Shown here one piece after another: positions 32,767 through 44,839 of a stretch of 64,000 nucleotides of DNA. The notes under the pieces were generated by a model. It searched no databases, had not been told where the DNA came from, and saw nothing but the letters and a program-made list of their open reading frames with translations. Position 1 is the stretch's first letter, and the number at the start of each line of letters is the position of its first letter. The DNA is from Ornithodoros turicata (Eukaryota; Arthropoda; Arachnida; Ixodida; Argasidae): assembly GCF_037126465.1 (NCBI RefSeq), contig NC_088204.1, positions 19,474,804-19,538,803 on the forward strand, written 5' to 3'. The position numbers and the translations under genes are program-made.

Positions 32767-33428
32767 GCCGTTTGACCCGTCCTCGACAGAAGGAAAATAA
32801 TCAGCGGGCTACGCGATTGGTGGATTCCCTCTTATCGCCGAACGCCATCTCAATCGTGGCGGCCCAGAAACTGTTATCGGGCTTCATTCATATGCGGAGT
32901 CAGCTGGTTCGTGTTGGGGGCGCGCGCGCTTTCTCACGTAACGGTGGAGGAGGAAAGGCGAAAGTGATACCGCACAAGAGGCGTCGCTATAAAAGGAAAG
33001 ATATGGGCGTTATCTGCGGGACGGCGCGGAGGATAGCGGGTAAAAATAGCGAAGCGCTTTGTAGATATGCAACAAAAAGACGTCTTCCTCGTGAAGGAGT
33101 TGCCAGAAGTGGAAGACACCGGTGAAGCATGGGAATAAGGAAAGCGGTTGCTGTGGGTTGTTGTTGTTCGTTTATAACCGTACTATGGGCCGTGAGGAAG
33201 TTGTGAAAGATTTTTTTCTGATGCATGCATCACGTTTCGCCCCGTGAGCTGCGGTGGAATCAGGAAGCTTGACTATACGGGGGCTCTCAAAGCGTGTCAG
33301 CGTTCGCTAAAATTAATGGGAAAAATAGTGCAGAGACTGGCTGGAGATCCCGGCTTGAGAGGGATCACATATCGGTTCAGTGGAAGTTCATTCGTGGCTT
33401 TAACGTTCATTTGGCAACAGAATTTGCG

Positions 33429-33475
33429 CACTCTTAAAACAGAACTTCACCACATAGCACGCTGAAGTCTATCCA
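33429..33475. mobile_element. MITE family A left-end fragment
   Basis: CACTCTTAAAACAGAACTTC followed by ACCACATAGCACGCTGAAG, then the match ends. Confidence 0.6.
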
Positions 33476-33490
33476 TAGCACAGTATGGTA

Positions 33491-33915
33491 CACTGTTAAA
33501 AATGAACTTCACCCGCATAGCACGCTCCTAACCAACCATCATCTCGAATGATATCGTTATATCTGCCCTGGTTTGTTGAAAACGGGAGGCGTACGCCTTT
33601 TTCGTACCACTTATGCAATACATGGTTGTGTACGTTTTATAACTCCTGATTTGTAGAAAACGAGGGGCGTACGCCCTTTTGTGGCAATTAACATACCTGC
33701 GTAATTGTCACAAAAGGCGTACGCCACCTGGAGAGGGAGAAAACGAGAGCACCACCACGCAACACAGCCATCGTCCCGAATGACATCGTCCCCACCCACG
33801 CGTACGCCCTTTTGTGACACTCGTGTAATCACGTTTTAATTGTCACGAAAAGGCGTAAGGCCAGCGCTGTCCACAAATCAGGAGTGATAACGATACCATT
33901 CTGTGCAGTGGTTGA
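33491..33915. mobile_element. MITE family A copies, rearranged
   Basis: After TA, CACTGTTAAAAATGAACTTC opens a copy in which the CGTACG core and its flanks (GTGGCAATTAACATACC, GACATCGTCCC) recur several times in mixed orientation, as though copies inserted into one another. Confidence 0.6.
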
Positions 33916-34424
33916 TCTTCAACTTGAGTGTCAGTCATTCCCGACTTCAACGCACGATTTAATAAGCAACGTCAGATTGCACGTAAAAATAGGACAAACC
34001 CACCTGTAAAGCTCTCTCCCCCGCAACAGTACAGGGAATGAGGCGAAGCGCCCTTTACGTGCGAGTTCGTTGCCCCGATATAGGATTGCCGAGTCAATTA
34101 CGTTTCCTAAGAAGGCATCGCAAAAGGAAGCGTCGCTATGGAAGCATTTACATAGTAAACATTTTGGAAGAATGAATGCGTCATTCCATGTGCCCCCCCC
34201 CCCTTTTTTTTTTCCATCCATATCTGCAAGAATGTAGTGGCTTCCGCACGCAATATGCCGTTCAGACACATGTTGAGCATGCTTACGTCTTCATGTGTGG
34301 ATCGTTTCAAAGTAACGAGATTACTTGACCAATCGATATGTAACTGGCTTCGGCGGCTTATGTTTACCGACGACATTTCTAGAATACGAGAGAAACCCCG
34401 CGCTCTTTATGGAGAGAGGATAGT

Positions 34425-34490
34425 TATAGCACTGTGCAATTGGTAGCATCTCTTCGGGGTTCGAATCCCACTGCCGATGCTGTTTTCTTC
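34425..34490 (+). repeat. tRNA-derived SINE head, fragment
   Basis: GTGCAATTGGTAGCATC resembles an A-box region and GGGGTTCGAATCCC is a good B-box. No anticodon arm of proper size lies between, so it is a SINE remnant and not a tRNA gene. Confidence 0.45.
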
Positions 34491-34829
34491 AACTGCCATT
34501 ATTGAATTGATGGGGATGTACTTCGATGTTTCGCTGTTATGCACATTTTTCTGCTATCGCTGGCAAAATGAAACTAGCATCACCACCAAGGCATTTATGG
34601 ACGTTATATATGTAGATTTTTTCCGCGTTTCAAGTTGTTCACTCTATCAGCGTTATTTATTTATTTATTTATTTAGTGATACTACTCGCACCCGGGTGTG
34701 CTTCCTGAACGTCTTCGTATGTTTGGAACATAAAGACATAGGTATAGAGCACATGAAACACCGTCTCATCTACCAGCTATGCCGGCGTGATTCCCATCCC
34801 ATCAGTATGGCCAACTGCTTATAACACAT

Positions 34830-35085
34830 GCTGACATATCAATAGTATTATAATTATGGTAATGAGGGACGCTGCAGTGTTTGATCCGGGCATTTATTTT
34901 GCCCACCTGAGTGTTCTTGAACCTGCCTCTGAATCTTAAGATGCAACAGACCCCATTAAAAGTCCGTCGAGGAGGACGGCCTTCCTAGGCAACCTCTACC
35001 ATTCCATCAAGTGGCCGGCGTCCTCGGCCGTATTCGAACCCGTAACCTTGAGATCAGAAGGCAGACACGTTTGTTTGTTTGTTTT
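34830..35085 (-). mobile_element. tRNA-derived SINE, second type
   Basis: On the minus strand a B-box context (TACGGGTTCGAATACGGCC, 35050-35030) is followed by GAGGACGCCGGCC and a 200-bp body ending in an AT-rich tail. The body differs from the SINE at 16350. Confidence 0.5.
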
Positions 35086-35527
35086 TCACGTTAGCACCTG
35101 AAGCACCGGAGCAGTTTCCGTTTTCCTTTTTGTGATAATTTATGGCTATGATCTACACGGCTCTGTGATTCTTCACGATACCGTAAGCTACCATACAATA
35201 TAACTCCCAGCCAATCATTATCAATCTAATTTGTCAGCCACCGCGATTTTTCTCCCCCTTGAAGTAACCGTCCCTGTGAAACGAACATATGAAAAGCGTC
35301 ATTCTTTATCGCTTTGTTTAATAACATGTCGCGTAATAAAAGCGGTTCGCAATCTTTTAACTTGAATGGACGGCTGCAAGGTCCGCCCGTAACTTTATAG
35401 GACCACGTGACAGCGACTACATGACCAAAAATCTACCGCCAATGATGACCTTCATTTAATGAACGCGTTTGGAACAATGGCCAAAGATGCGGCCACCTCT
35501 TTTACGCTTTTTCATAGATGAAGGCCT

Positions 35528-36277
35528 TAGGGCTGCCACCTTTTCTTTCGGCCAGTACCGAACACTGGGGGCGCTTTGTGTACAAAGCCCTTTAAATGAA
35601 TACGATGTATGCATTTTTTAAAATCCAAACGTTGCTTTAGCTATCTCAGGCTGCAAATAACTGGGCCTCATGCGGAAAACCAGTAGAAGTCGATGGTAGC
35701 TCGGTCACGCTACCATTCATTCATTCCATTGATTGATTGATACCATACCATTCATTGATTGATTCAATCAATCAATCGGTCACGCTGATAGGGCGAGACA
35801 AGCAGGAAGGCCCCTGATTGGCCGTCTGGAATGCATGACGTTGCATTTTTATTGGTCCTGTCAATTTCATTTGCATTGTGCCCAGTGCTCAAACTGTGCG
35901 TTCTATGGGGAGCTGTTACTGCCAAGTCGCTCTCCATTTTTTGGCCCGTCTTGGATTGGACGAAGTGGATTGTGAAGGGCCGTATCAAATTCTTGAGTCT
36001 TGAAAGCTGAGCACTGGGCACAGAGGGTTCTAATAATAGGTTCTCTACAGTATATCTTCATTTGGATAAACGTAGCTTTGGTTGCTCATTTTAGCTATCG
36101 CTCAATATTTGGTGCCGACGAGGCAAACGAAAAACTCCAAGTCGTAAAGTTTTTATTACGACTTGGCCAATTCCCGAACATTTTATGTCCGGATTAAACC
36201 TTCACCCGGACACCGAACGTAAGCCCTGAATTTCCGAACCGTTCGGGGGAAATCCGGACAGGTGGCAACCCTATATA
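35528..36277. mobile_element. hAT-type element, TAGGGTTGCCACC family
   Basis: The left end TAGGGCTGCCACC matches the inverted right end GGTGGCAACCCTA (36261-36273) with one difference. GAAGGCCT occurs at 35520-35527 and again at 36278-36285, four bases (TATA) beyond the recognisable right end. It belongs to the same family as 50889-51274. A smaller inverted-repeat element lies inside. Confidence 0.65.
35877..36021. repeat. Short inverted-repeat element inside the hAT
   Basis: TGTGCCCAGTGCTCA at the left is inverted as TGAGCACTGGGCACA at the right, about 145 bp apart. No clear target duplication was found. Confidence 0.5.
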
Positions 36278-36898
36278 GAAGGCCTAGAAGCACCCCGGAC
36301 ATCGCCGCCGACAGCCATTCCAAAGTTAGAAAATGATAGCAAGTTCCCGATTCTGACTATTTCACGCTTCGCGCCGCAAGAGGGACGGGAAGTACATTTC
36401 CCCGACAACATTATTCCCATTCACTTATTCGTAGCGCGGTTAAACATACGACATTTTGTTCCGCCGTTTGCATCTACCGTTTCCTGAACGCAACCTCCTG
36501 AGATAACGCCAGTCATTGCTTTCTTGAGACCCTGTAGCCCACTTTCACGACTCCATTTATGTAGGTCACATACCGTTACTCTGTTATGTCCGCGAGAATA
36601 AACATAGCACGACCGCCCATACAACATAGTAGTGGGAAAAATGTTTCCAACAAACGTGCCTTTCAAGTGCCGGTTCTGACGCGGCTGCCGAGTTTTTCGA
36701 TGTCCGTCTTTAGTCCAAGGTCTTCCAGGAAAACGAAAGTAGCGGGAGAGACCTTCTTTTGTGGCGGTATTGTGCCACCGGCCATTGCTGCCGTCAAGGC
36801 TGGGTCGCACGTGTGTGTCAGTGTCTGTCGCACGCGACACCTTCTAGTGAACCGCGAATAGCGCTTTCAATTTCGTCGTCGATTTCCGCGTGATTCTA

Positions 36899-37015
36899 CA
36901 CTCTAGAAACAGACTTCACCGCATCTGCATCTGATCCGTTGAAAATGGAATGCGTTCGGCTTTTTGTGACACACATATGCAGTTATGTAAATTGCCACAA
37001 AAAGGAGCACGCTCC
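36899..37015. mobile_element. MITE family A copy, short derivative
   Basis: CACTCTAGAAACAGACTTCA opens the copy, and GGCTTTTTGTGACA is paired with TGCCACAAAAAGGAGC. The outer right arm is missing. Confidence 0.55.
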
Positions 37016-38506
37016 CGTGCAGTGGTTAGCCTTGAGCGGGTTATGTGGTGGACGTGGTGCTGTTCGGCTCGTTTTCATCGAACGCCGTCTCATCGCACTG
37101 CATTATACCCAGACATCTTCCACATTGGCGCGGTTGCACTGTTTACTTTCCGCAATGCTTTACTTTGCAGTTACTTTGTGCGATCAACGAAGCCGCCTTT
37201 GTTGGCGTTTAGTCGTGGCTAATCGAAATTGACAAATGTGACGTACATTTCATTAAAAAAAAGAAAGAAAAAAAAAACTAGAACAGTGTTTGCTATGAGA
37301 CACCTGCGCAAAAGAGGTCCGTAAGAATTACAAACCACAGACTCCAGGCCCGCATCGCAATCGACTTCCAGTGGACAGCTGCCAAAGGACTCTTTATGCG
37401 TGCCGCTGCACATCGCCTGAATAATTAATTATCTGAAATAGTAACAAAGTAACATTTGTACGATACAGCAAGAGGTGTCTGCGTTGCGACGCTTGCGGTG
37501 ACCTTCATGATTTGGCTGTTTTAAACTGTACTCGGCCTCGTGATCCTAAGACCGTGGTATTCGATAACGGCAGAATCAAAATTATTTTACGCGACGTAAT
37601 ATAGGAAAAATCGTCACAAAAAATTGTGAGTCGCTAGTGAAGTGACCCAACTGCCTCGTTGGATGACACCCCACGACGATACTTAAAAAAAAAAAAAATC
37701 GAACTACGCATGCTCTTCGTCCCCAACCCCACCCCGCATATTTACAAGAGTATGTACATTTTCATTTTGCGTAGTCCGAATTGCAATGAACGTCTCGCTT
37801 CGACACTATGCGATGCAGTGCATTCCCTTCACCAATTCGATACCTAAATCAAATCAAATTAAAACGATTAAATAAATCAATAAAAAGGATTCGATGAAAT
37901 AGCGTGGGCATGGAATGCCTGAGAATCCCAAATTAGAGAACGTGACCTTTAAAATTCGGGCATCGTGAGCGAGGAACACCTTGAAAATTACGTACAAAGA
38001 AAGGAAGACAGATAATCAAATTTCCGAAAAATTTGTCGCGCCAGAGAGAGACGAACGGGCCAAATAAATAAAACCCTCCAATCCACCGCAAGTGTGCCGT
38101 GCACAACGCAATCAGAGACAGAAAAGAAACTCGTCGGGGGTTTGAAGTATTTTTCGTGCGTGATCCATCTGGCGCACGCAACGCCGTCATTGGTCAGCGA
38201 TTACGTCACATGACCGCTTTGGCGAACGCATTTCTTCTCGCCGTTGGAGACGGGTGAAGATCGAATATGCGTTTTAATGATCGTGGTCGCTGATTTCTTT
38301 CGTAATGGAACGATAAAAATAGTACGTAAGTTTCTGATAAGATAGCATAGAGGCAGGCGAGATGGGGGCAGACGAGATCCATTGAAGACGAAGCCCGAGC
38401 TTGGGTGTTATTTGTCTCTTGTCCCGCCGTGTTCGTTCCAAGCTCAGGCTTCATCTTCAATGGCGCGTATCAGGTTATTTGGATGGAAACTATAGCCGAT
38501 TATGTA
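37016..38506. other. No gene seen
   Basis: Overlapping chance frames at 36939-37232 on the plus strand have no family match; A-runs lie at 37260-37275 and 37686. Confidence 0.45.
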
Positions 38507-38640
38507 CACTCTTAACCACTGCACAGAATGATACCGTTATCATTCCCGCTTCGTGGTAAGCGCCGGACGTGCGTCTTCCTCTAACAATTAACGTCACTAC
38601 ATAAGTGTCACGAAAAGGCGTACGCCTCCCGTTTCCAACA
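38507..38640. mobile_element. MITE family A copy, deleted
   Basis: CACTCTTAACCACTGCACAG, then a GATACCGTTATCATTCCCG segment and one GGCGTACGCCTCCC core. The right terminus is lost. Confidence 0.6.
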
Positions 38641-38703
38641 CAGTCTAAAAACAGAACTTCACCACAGAGCGCGGTGAAGGCCAGCCCTTAAAATTCACTA
38701 TTA

Positions 38704-38952
38704 CACTCTTAAAAATGAACTTCACCGCATAGCACGCTCCTAGCCAACAATCATATCGAATGATATCGTTATCTGCCCTGATTTGTTGAAAACTGGAGGC
38801 CTACGCCTGTTTTGTGACACTTATGCTGTTCATAATTGTCACAAAAAAGGCGTACACCTCCCGTTTTCAAGAAATCAGGGCAGATAGCAATATCATTCGA
38901 GATGATGCTTGGCTTGGAGCGTGCTATGCGGTGAAGTTCATTTTTAAGAGTG
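38704..38952. mobile_element. MITE family A copy, full-length hairpin
   Basis: Ends CACTCTTAAAAATGAACTTC and GAAGTTCATTTTTAAGAGTG are perfect inverted repeats, and pairing continues through most of the 249 bp to a small loop near ATGCTGTTCATAATTG. TA precedes the left end; ATA follows the right. Confidence 0.9.
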
Positions 38953-38955
38953 ATA

Positions 38956-39202
38956 CACTCTAAAAACAGAACTTCATCGCATAGCACGCTGTGCGCCAAC
39001 CATTGCCATGAATGATATGGTTATCGCTTCTGATTCGAAGAGAAAGGTGGGCGTACGCCTTTTTGTGGCAATTTGGATATATGAAAATTGCCACAAAAAG
39101 GCGTACGCCCCCTGTTTCTTCGAATCAGAAGCGATAACCCTATCATTCTTGGCAATGGTTGGAGCTCAGCGTGCTATGAGGTGAAGTTCTGTCTTTAGAG
39201 TG
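38956..39202. mobile_element. MITE family A copy, second subtype, full-length hairpin
   Basis: It begins three bases after the previous copy. Ends CACTCTAAAAACAGAACTTC and GAAGTTCTGTCTTTAGAGTG are flanked by TA on both sides. The arms include TTCTGATTCGAAGAGAAAGG and its partner CTTCGAATCAGAAGCG. Confidence 0.9.
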
Positions 39203-39204
39203 TA

Positions 39205-41179
39205 CACAATCACCTTGCGTACACGAGGAAGGAGCGTGCTCACATTTGCACGCGCGAAACGCAAAGCCATGTTTGACTTATATGAATATGAAGTGTGCAC
39301 CCGCTATTCCCTTGCGTACGCAATAGTATCAGAAGGTGCTCACAATAGGCAGTTTTAGGAAACCGTTGGTAAGGTTATCGGGCCTATCGGAACCAATCGT
39401 CGTCGTGTGTGAGTCAGAATCTTATCCACTGATTGGTTCCGGTTGATACGGTTCGGCGCAAGCCACGTTTTCAACGGTTTGCTAAAACTCTCTAATAACG
39501 GTTCCGGAAACACTGTAAGCCAATCGCCTTGGCCGACATCAAGTTGCTGCTCTTGGATTGAACCGCTTCCTGTATCGTATCGCTTCCGTTGAGTGCTTAC
39601 GGCATGCTACAACTAGCGCTTATACGTTCACGTGTGAACAGATGGAACGTTGCGGCCTAATCGTGGTTTAATACATCGCGGTTCATCTATACTTCGGTAG
39701 GTGCGCGTGTCTTGGGACAACTTCATTGCTACCCACTTAACGCAACCGACGTGCTCGCCGGTGCAACAATCGTCCCTGCCGATGTAAATGTGTATCAAAT
39801 TAAGGCAAAACAAAGCGCGACGTCATTGCCCAAGCAACCTTCAACATCATTTTAGCATAGGGCCCATTAAAGAGTTTCCTCGTACGAAGAATTGCAAGTG
39901 GTCACGTGGTGACGCTATCAGTATGTTTACGTCGTCCGGACAAAAGCGCCACGGATATGTGCCATCATTACGGGTACGTTTCGGCGTGCTTGCGAGCGTT
40001 TAGAATTAGTTGTACATAGAGCGTTTCCGTTGTTCTGCTCAACGGCGTGACGCGCGACAGTATATTGCGGAAATTCAAAGCAAACATTAGATCTACCTGA
40101 GTAATAAACATCTTGACAAAAAAAATAATAACAATAATTTCAAAATTTCAATGCACAGATTCAGGCGCAGGAAAGCTGGCCTTTCTACTTCTAATCTAAT
40201 CTAATCTAGGAAAGCTGAAGACGATCTTTTTCGCCCACGCTCTACACCCAATCTTCAACACAAATGGACGGCGCTACCTTGAACGCCGTCTCAAGCAGCG
40301 ACGACCGAGCTTCGTCGTATAATTCCGCATTCAGTTCCCCACACAATCGTCATTACAGGTATCACCTTGTATCTCCGCCGCATACAATCCCCTGGAAAGC
40401 CCGGAGAAAATGCGTGCACAATGCATGCACTTCATGCACAATTGAATTACGCCTTTACGTCAACAGCTGTTACAAAACTATAATGCCCCTTTTTCGTGCA
40501 TTTCCGCCTTCGAAATAGCAGACTCGCGTTGCAGGGAGAGCTAAGCGCGTAAGTAAACACGTGACCGTTTAAGCCACGTGATTCACCGTTTATGCGTCGG
40601 GTCAGCGTGTTTAGAGGTGGGGAGGGGGGAGCTTCTTTTTATTGAAATGTACGGCACGGCCATTGTTTCGACGGTGCGTTTCACTGTGGCAGCTGTCATG
40701 AGAATGTGGCTGTGCAGGCAGCGGGGAGTCCGCACTGCTGTTCCGGTAAATATAGGGTCAAAACGTCGTTTGCAATAAAGGCGGCGAAGAAGAAAATGTC
40801 GTGAAGGACTATACGTACGTGAGTTGTTCGTTTTGGGACTGTGCTCAGAAATCAAGAGGGTTCTATTACAGATATATTGGGGCAACAACAAACAACGTTG
40901 GGCTAGTTGGTAAGCATACGACATGGTAGAAAGCGCACAAAAACACCATGTCACATTTTGGGGCTCAGCTATATAAAACATAGCCCGTACCGTTTGTCAA
41001 CAAAACCTCACGCTTTGGCTTAAATAAAACGTGAAAGTGAGGTGTATACGTATGTATGAACCAGTTCGGGATCTTCAGATATGCTTCCTTTTTTTTTTTT
41101 TTTTCATCATTCCGTGTTAACGCCACGAATCAACTGTGGCTGTGAAAGCCGTACATATACGAGAACAAATGCAGGACAC
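39205..41179. other. No gene seen
   Basis: The plus frame at 40578-40778 ends just before an AATAAA (about 40776) but resembles nothing I know. Other frames are short. A T-run lies near 41090. Confidence 0.45.
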
Positions 41180-41390
41180 CAGGAAGGGGTGGAGGGAACG
41201 TCCAGGAGGTGTTAGTATACGTCCTGGACCGACTTCAGGGGGCAAGTGTGCCGACACTCGTCTGGAAAGTCTGTCGTAAAATTCAGGGAAATCCTGAAGA
41301 GAGCACGACCGGTGGTAGGACTCGAACCGACCACCTCCCTGTCTTCAGTACGAGCTTGAAGTCACCGCAAACGAGCCGGTGCATTTATCT
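41180..41390 (-). mobile_element. tRNA-derived SINE, third type
   Basis: On the minus strand GGTGACTTCAAGCTCGTACT leads to GGTCGGTTCGAGTCCTACC, a B-box. A body with CTGAAGTCGGTCCAGGACG follows. It ends next to a MITE-A copy. Confidence 0.5.
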
Positions 41391-41391
41391 A

Positions 41392-41647
41392 CACTCTTAA
41401 AAATGAACTTCACCTCATAGCACGCTCCTAGCGAAACATCATCCCGAGTAACATCGTTCTTTCACCTGATTTGCTGAAAACGGGGGGCGTACGCCATTTT
41501 TGTGGCATTATGCAGTTTATAATTGCCACAAAAATGGCGTACGCCCCCCCCCCCCCCGTTTTCATCAAATCAAGGGAGAGAACGTCGTCATTCGGGGTGA
41601 CGGTTGGCTAGGAGCGTGCTATGAGGTGAAGCTCGGTTTTTAGAGTG
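41392..41647. mobile_element. MITE family A copy, full-length, with C-run
   Basis: CACTCTTAAAAATGAACTTC to TTTTTAGAGTG, with TA outside both ends (41390-41391, 41648-41649). The right arm core GGCGTACGCC runs into a long C-run at about 41543, which breaks otherwise good pairing. Confidence 0.88.
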
Positions 41648-41948
41648 TACTCTGCCATCTTATCTTATCTTTTCGTAACCGAGTGCCGGATTGATGGTTT
41701 TAATTGCGCAGACCGAATGAATTGTTTCACCCTTGCTGAGCGGTGTCGGTGAATCGGTTGGTAACGGGGGTCCGCTAACCGAACCCAAGGTTTCGGGATC
41801 GAACCCCACCAGGGGCCTCAAAGTACTTGACGGCAGCAGCGGACGGCACGGTACAAGGGACGATAAATACGGGTGCTAAGACCTGGGCTCACGCTAAATA
41901 ACTCACTCTAAATGTATCCATGTATGTATGTAGAGATGGTATCGCTCA

Positions 41949-42097
41949 CAGGGGCAGATCTAGACCCCCGGTTTGGGGGGGGGCGGTTTCCTTGGCGGAG
42001 CGCGTAATGGGGGAGGAAAGAGAGGTAAATCCCATGTATAAACTGATGTTTTTTGGGGGAAGCTCCTCCCCCCCCCCCCCCCCCGGAATCGCCCCTG
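41949..42097. mobile_element. hAT-type MITE, CAGGGGC family, copy 2
   Basis: CAGGGGCAGATCTAG at the left and AATCGCCCCTG at the right, with a perfect 8-bp duplication ATCGCTCA (41941-41948 and 42098-42105). The body matches copy 1 at 315-440, including a CCAATGTATAA/CCCATGTATAAA segment. A long C-run precedes the right end. Confidence 0.93.
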
Positions 42098-42769
42098 ATC
42101 GCTCATGACCACTGTTGTCTCGCCACGCAAATACACGAATTATTATCAGTGTTCTGTAATACAATATGGGGGCACACGTACGCAAAGGTACCGTGAAATA
42201 GGTTGCAATCTCAGCCTGTTTAATAGTACGATCATGCGATCAGTTATTTTTATCCTGACGGTCACTTTTACGAGCGCCCCACCACTTCCTCGTCAGGATG
42301 TCTTTGATGGGAAGTCAAACGTTTCCTACGCTCAAAGCGGTATCGCTTTAAGTGTAGCTGCTCCGCTTCGCGGAACAATAACTGCCGTATGACCGTCTAT
42401 ACTTTACGTGACTGCCCCGTCCACTGATACTATGCAATTTTGTTCGAATGCACGACGCTGTTTCACCCAAGCTAGCTGTACCTCGTGCCAGGGGCAATGG
42501 ATGCATTTCCTATTTCCTTATCGACGGGTGTTTAGTGCGTACGCAGACCTAGTTCTTGCATCATGTGGGTTACGCGACCGCAAGAGGGCGACGGGCAGGA
42601 ATTTCGTCCGTCTTTCACCAGGATATCGTAGTACCGATACACGGACGTGCAGGTTCCGGTACGTGTCGCAGGTCAACGATCGGGCTCGCTTGCGGTAAAG
42701 GGGGGGGGGGGGGTGAGGTATAGAGTACTGCTACCTCTAGTGATAACCGCGGATAACCTTAGGATAACC

Positions 42770-42960
42770 GCGTGCCGCGTCAAGACAGGGAGGTGACCAG
42801 GGTTCGAATCCTTGTACTGGCTGTGCGGTTCTGGTATCCTCCGTGGGTTTGCCTCAGATGCAACGTCGGTACTGTCCCTTATGAAGTGACGGTTCTCACG
42901 AGTAGCACGTGTCACGTGACAGATTCGGTAAACGAGAGAGAGAGAGAGGAGGATAACCGA
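42770..42960 (+). mobile_element. tRNA-derived SINE copy
   Basis: GACCAGGGTTCGAATCCTTG holds a good B-box; the body GGTTTGCCTCAGATGC parallels the SINE at 16350. It ends in (GA)n. Confidence 0.6.
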
Positions 42961-42999
42961 ACACTCGGTGCTAAGAATGCGTGGCACTCGATTAGCGTT

Positions 43000-43920
43000 A
43001 TCCATGTTATGAGAAGTTGATTGGAGCGGCTTCGGAACGTAGTGGACCTCCTACAGGTTCTTCCAAATTAGACGACCAATTCTTCCAGCCACTTTCCAAT
43101 GGGCAGAACGTCGATAGAAGGCCCCCAATGCGAACACTCAACACTACAAGACGCACGATGTCGAAATCGGCCTGGGCTGGGCAATTTCCCCACATACCTA
43201 CCCCTCCAAGATCCCAACGAACGCCTCCGGCAAAGAGATTGCATTGGTCATGCACGTAGTGGTGAGGTGGCTTTCTTTCGACGTCACGTAGGCTAATGGG
43301 ATTTCCACGGCAGTAATAAGTCATCGCGACGAAGATTATCACTGGGGTACATCATGCAGTAGGAAGGAGGCAGGATGCACGTCAAGCCAGAGAGCTATAG
43401 ATGGATTAGAGGACAGGATGGGACGGACCGCCGCACTGCGTGTAGGTACTAATTTTCCAAGTTTCGCGAGTCGTCATTTCTTTCGCGAATTTAAAGCCCC
43501 GCGAAATGCGTACTTGTTAGCGATGTCGGGAACGCCGAAAATGCAGCGAATGAGTTTCAACATTTCGAACTAACCTACTGAGTGCGAGTTACTGTAACGC
43601 TATTTTAGTGGACATGTAGCACGCTTTGGCATCACTTTCGCTGCTGGACATCGATTCCACACTGATTCATCATTCCACCCTCACTCTTAGCTCGACAATG
43701 TTTATGATTAATCGTCAACGTCAAGTTCACCAAGGGAGGGATCAATTCCACGTGGCTGTCACGGCGACACAGACAGTCCCCGATATTCCAGAGAATCCTC
43801 AGAGTTCCAACATCCTGATTCTGACCCATATGGGTTATATAGTGTAACCGCATAGAGCATGCATCGCAAGATGTCCCGCGAGAATAATACCACTTTGGTT
43901 GGGAGACGGTCGTTGATCTA
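43000..43920. other. No gene seen
   Basis: Opposed frames overlap at 43007-43342 (111 codons on the minus strand), but there is no family match, splice pair or promoter. This stretch may be an old repeat. Confidence 0.4.
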
Positions 43921-43929
43921 CTGTGAACA

Positions 43930-44105
43930 ACACCGTTCATCACTTCAGGGCCAGAAGGTCGTTGGTTCGAATACAATGCGCAAGTATTTCGAGCTCTCGG
44001 TCCGCTGCAGCTCCTTCCTAGGAAGGCATATCCTTGTCACAGATGAAAAAAGAGTTCGCATCGGGAGTGACCTTCAAACCTGCAGACATCCACGATGTCC
44101 CACTT
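43930..44105 (+). repeat. Possible tRNA-derived SINE
   Basis: GGTCGTTGGTTCGAATACAA resembles a B-box region and is followed by TTCCTAGGAAGGCATATCC, similar in style to the other SINE bodies. The upstream A-box region is unclear. Confidence 0.35.
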
Positions 44106-44419
44106 AAATAATCTGTAGAGCATTCGTAACGCTCAGTGAAGCTATCTTGCTCGCTGTTCCAGTTTGATATTTATGCATGCTTTACGCGGCATACACGAGC
44201 TCTCCGTCCTCGTGTGCCCCAAATCTGTTCAGATAGTTTCCGAACGAAAGTAACAGCGACACCGCATCATCTGACGTCACTATGGTACAACACACGGCGG
44301 GAGAACTACCCATTCATTCATTCGAGCATCAGAAAAAAAAAAAAACTTTTCGATCAGCTCTCTTGGCAGCATCCCAGAGAGCTTAGATATGTACCAGGAT
44401 AACAGTGCGAGGTACTCAC

Positions 44420-44489
44420 CAATTGAGTGAAGCACAAGCCCTAAAAGGCACATACAAAACTGATGCTTCTCGAAGATAAAGTATGTCCA
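44420..44489 (-). other. Candidate unassigned exon
   Basis: A pyrimidine tract ending CCCCGGACAG precedes, and donor GTGAGT follows. Between them 70 bp stay open as WTYFIFEKHQFCMCLLGLVL plus HSI, a hydrophobic stretch. It lies about 190 bp downstream of a good TATA/Inr pair on the same strand. I do not recognise the protein and no partner exon is found, so this is a weak call. Confidence 0.22.
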
Positions 44490-44679
44490 CTGTCCGGGGA
44501 AGAAGGCGTAGAAAAAAAAATTATATGTCGGACGGATTGGATATTATTAGACGGTCCAGAAAAATAATACCCCTCAGAAGACGGGTAACAACACAGGACG
44601 CACAACACACAGCATCGAGAAGGCGTTGAAAAAATAAAAAAAATTCACAGACTAAACACAACACGCGGCATGCGCTCCC

Positions 44680-44714
44680 ACTGAGAGGCGAAAATCTAGG
44701 ACACGGCTCTTATA
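44680..44714 (-). promoter_or_regulatory. Candidate core promoter, TATA plus arthropod initiator
   Basis: On the minus strand TATAAG begins at 44714 and TCAGT spans 44684-44680. Its A (44682) lies 32 nt downstream of the first T of the TATA box, the spacing of a real TATA/Inr pair. A perfect CRE palindrome TGACGTCA sits about 120 bp upstream (44832-44839). No downstream gene is identified. Confidence 0.4.
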
Positions 44715-44839
44715 CCACAGCGCGGAAGGTTACCGCGCTGGCGGAAGAGTACGCACGAGGCGGTGACACATCCAGAGAGAGCCTGGCACGTGGATGGACA
44801 AAGAGCAACGCGCGTGCTCGTGTGTAAGCGGTGACGTCA

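Noticed and set aside
32727..33125. 132-codon frame near a YY1-like motif
   Set aside because: Basic, low-complexity composition, no homology I recognise, and the YY1-associated ATG is in another frame and stops at once.
40578..40778. 66-codon frame followed by AATAAA
   Set aside because: No homology, no clear splice partner and no promoter; the hexamer alone is common.
42230..42392. Possible secreted peptide starting MRSVIFILTVTFTSAP
   Set aside because: The start looks like a signal peptide, but there is no promoter, splice site, poly(A) signal or family match.
43007..43342. 111-codon minus-strand frame
   Set aside because: An opposed frame is also open and nothing is recognisable; it is probably an old repeat.
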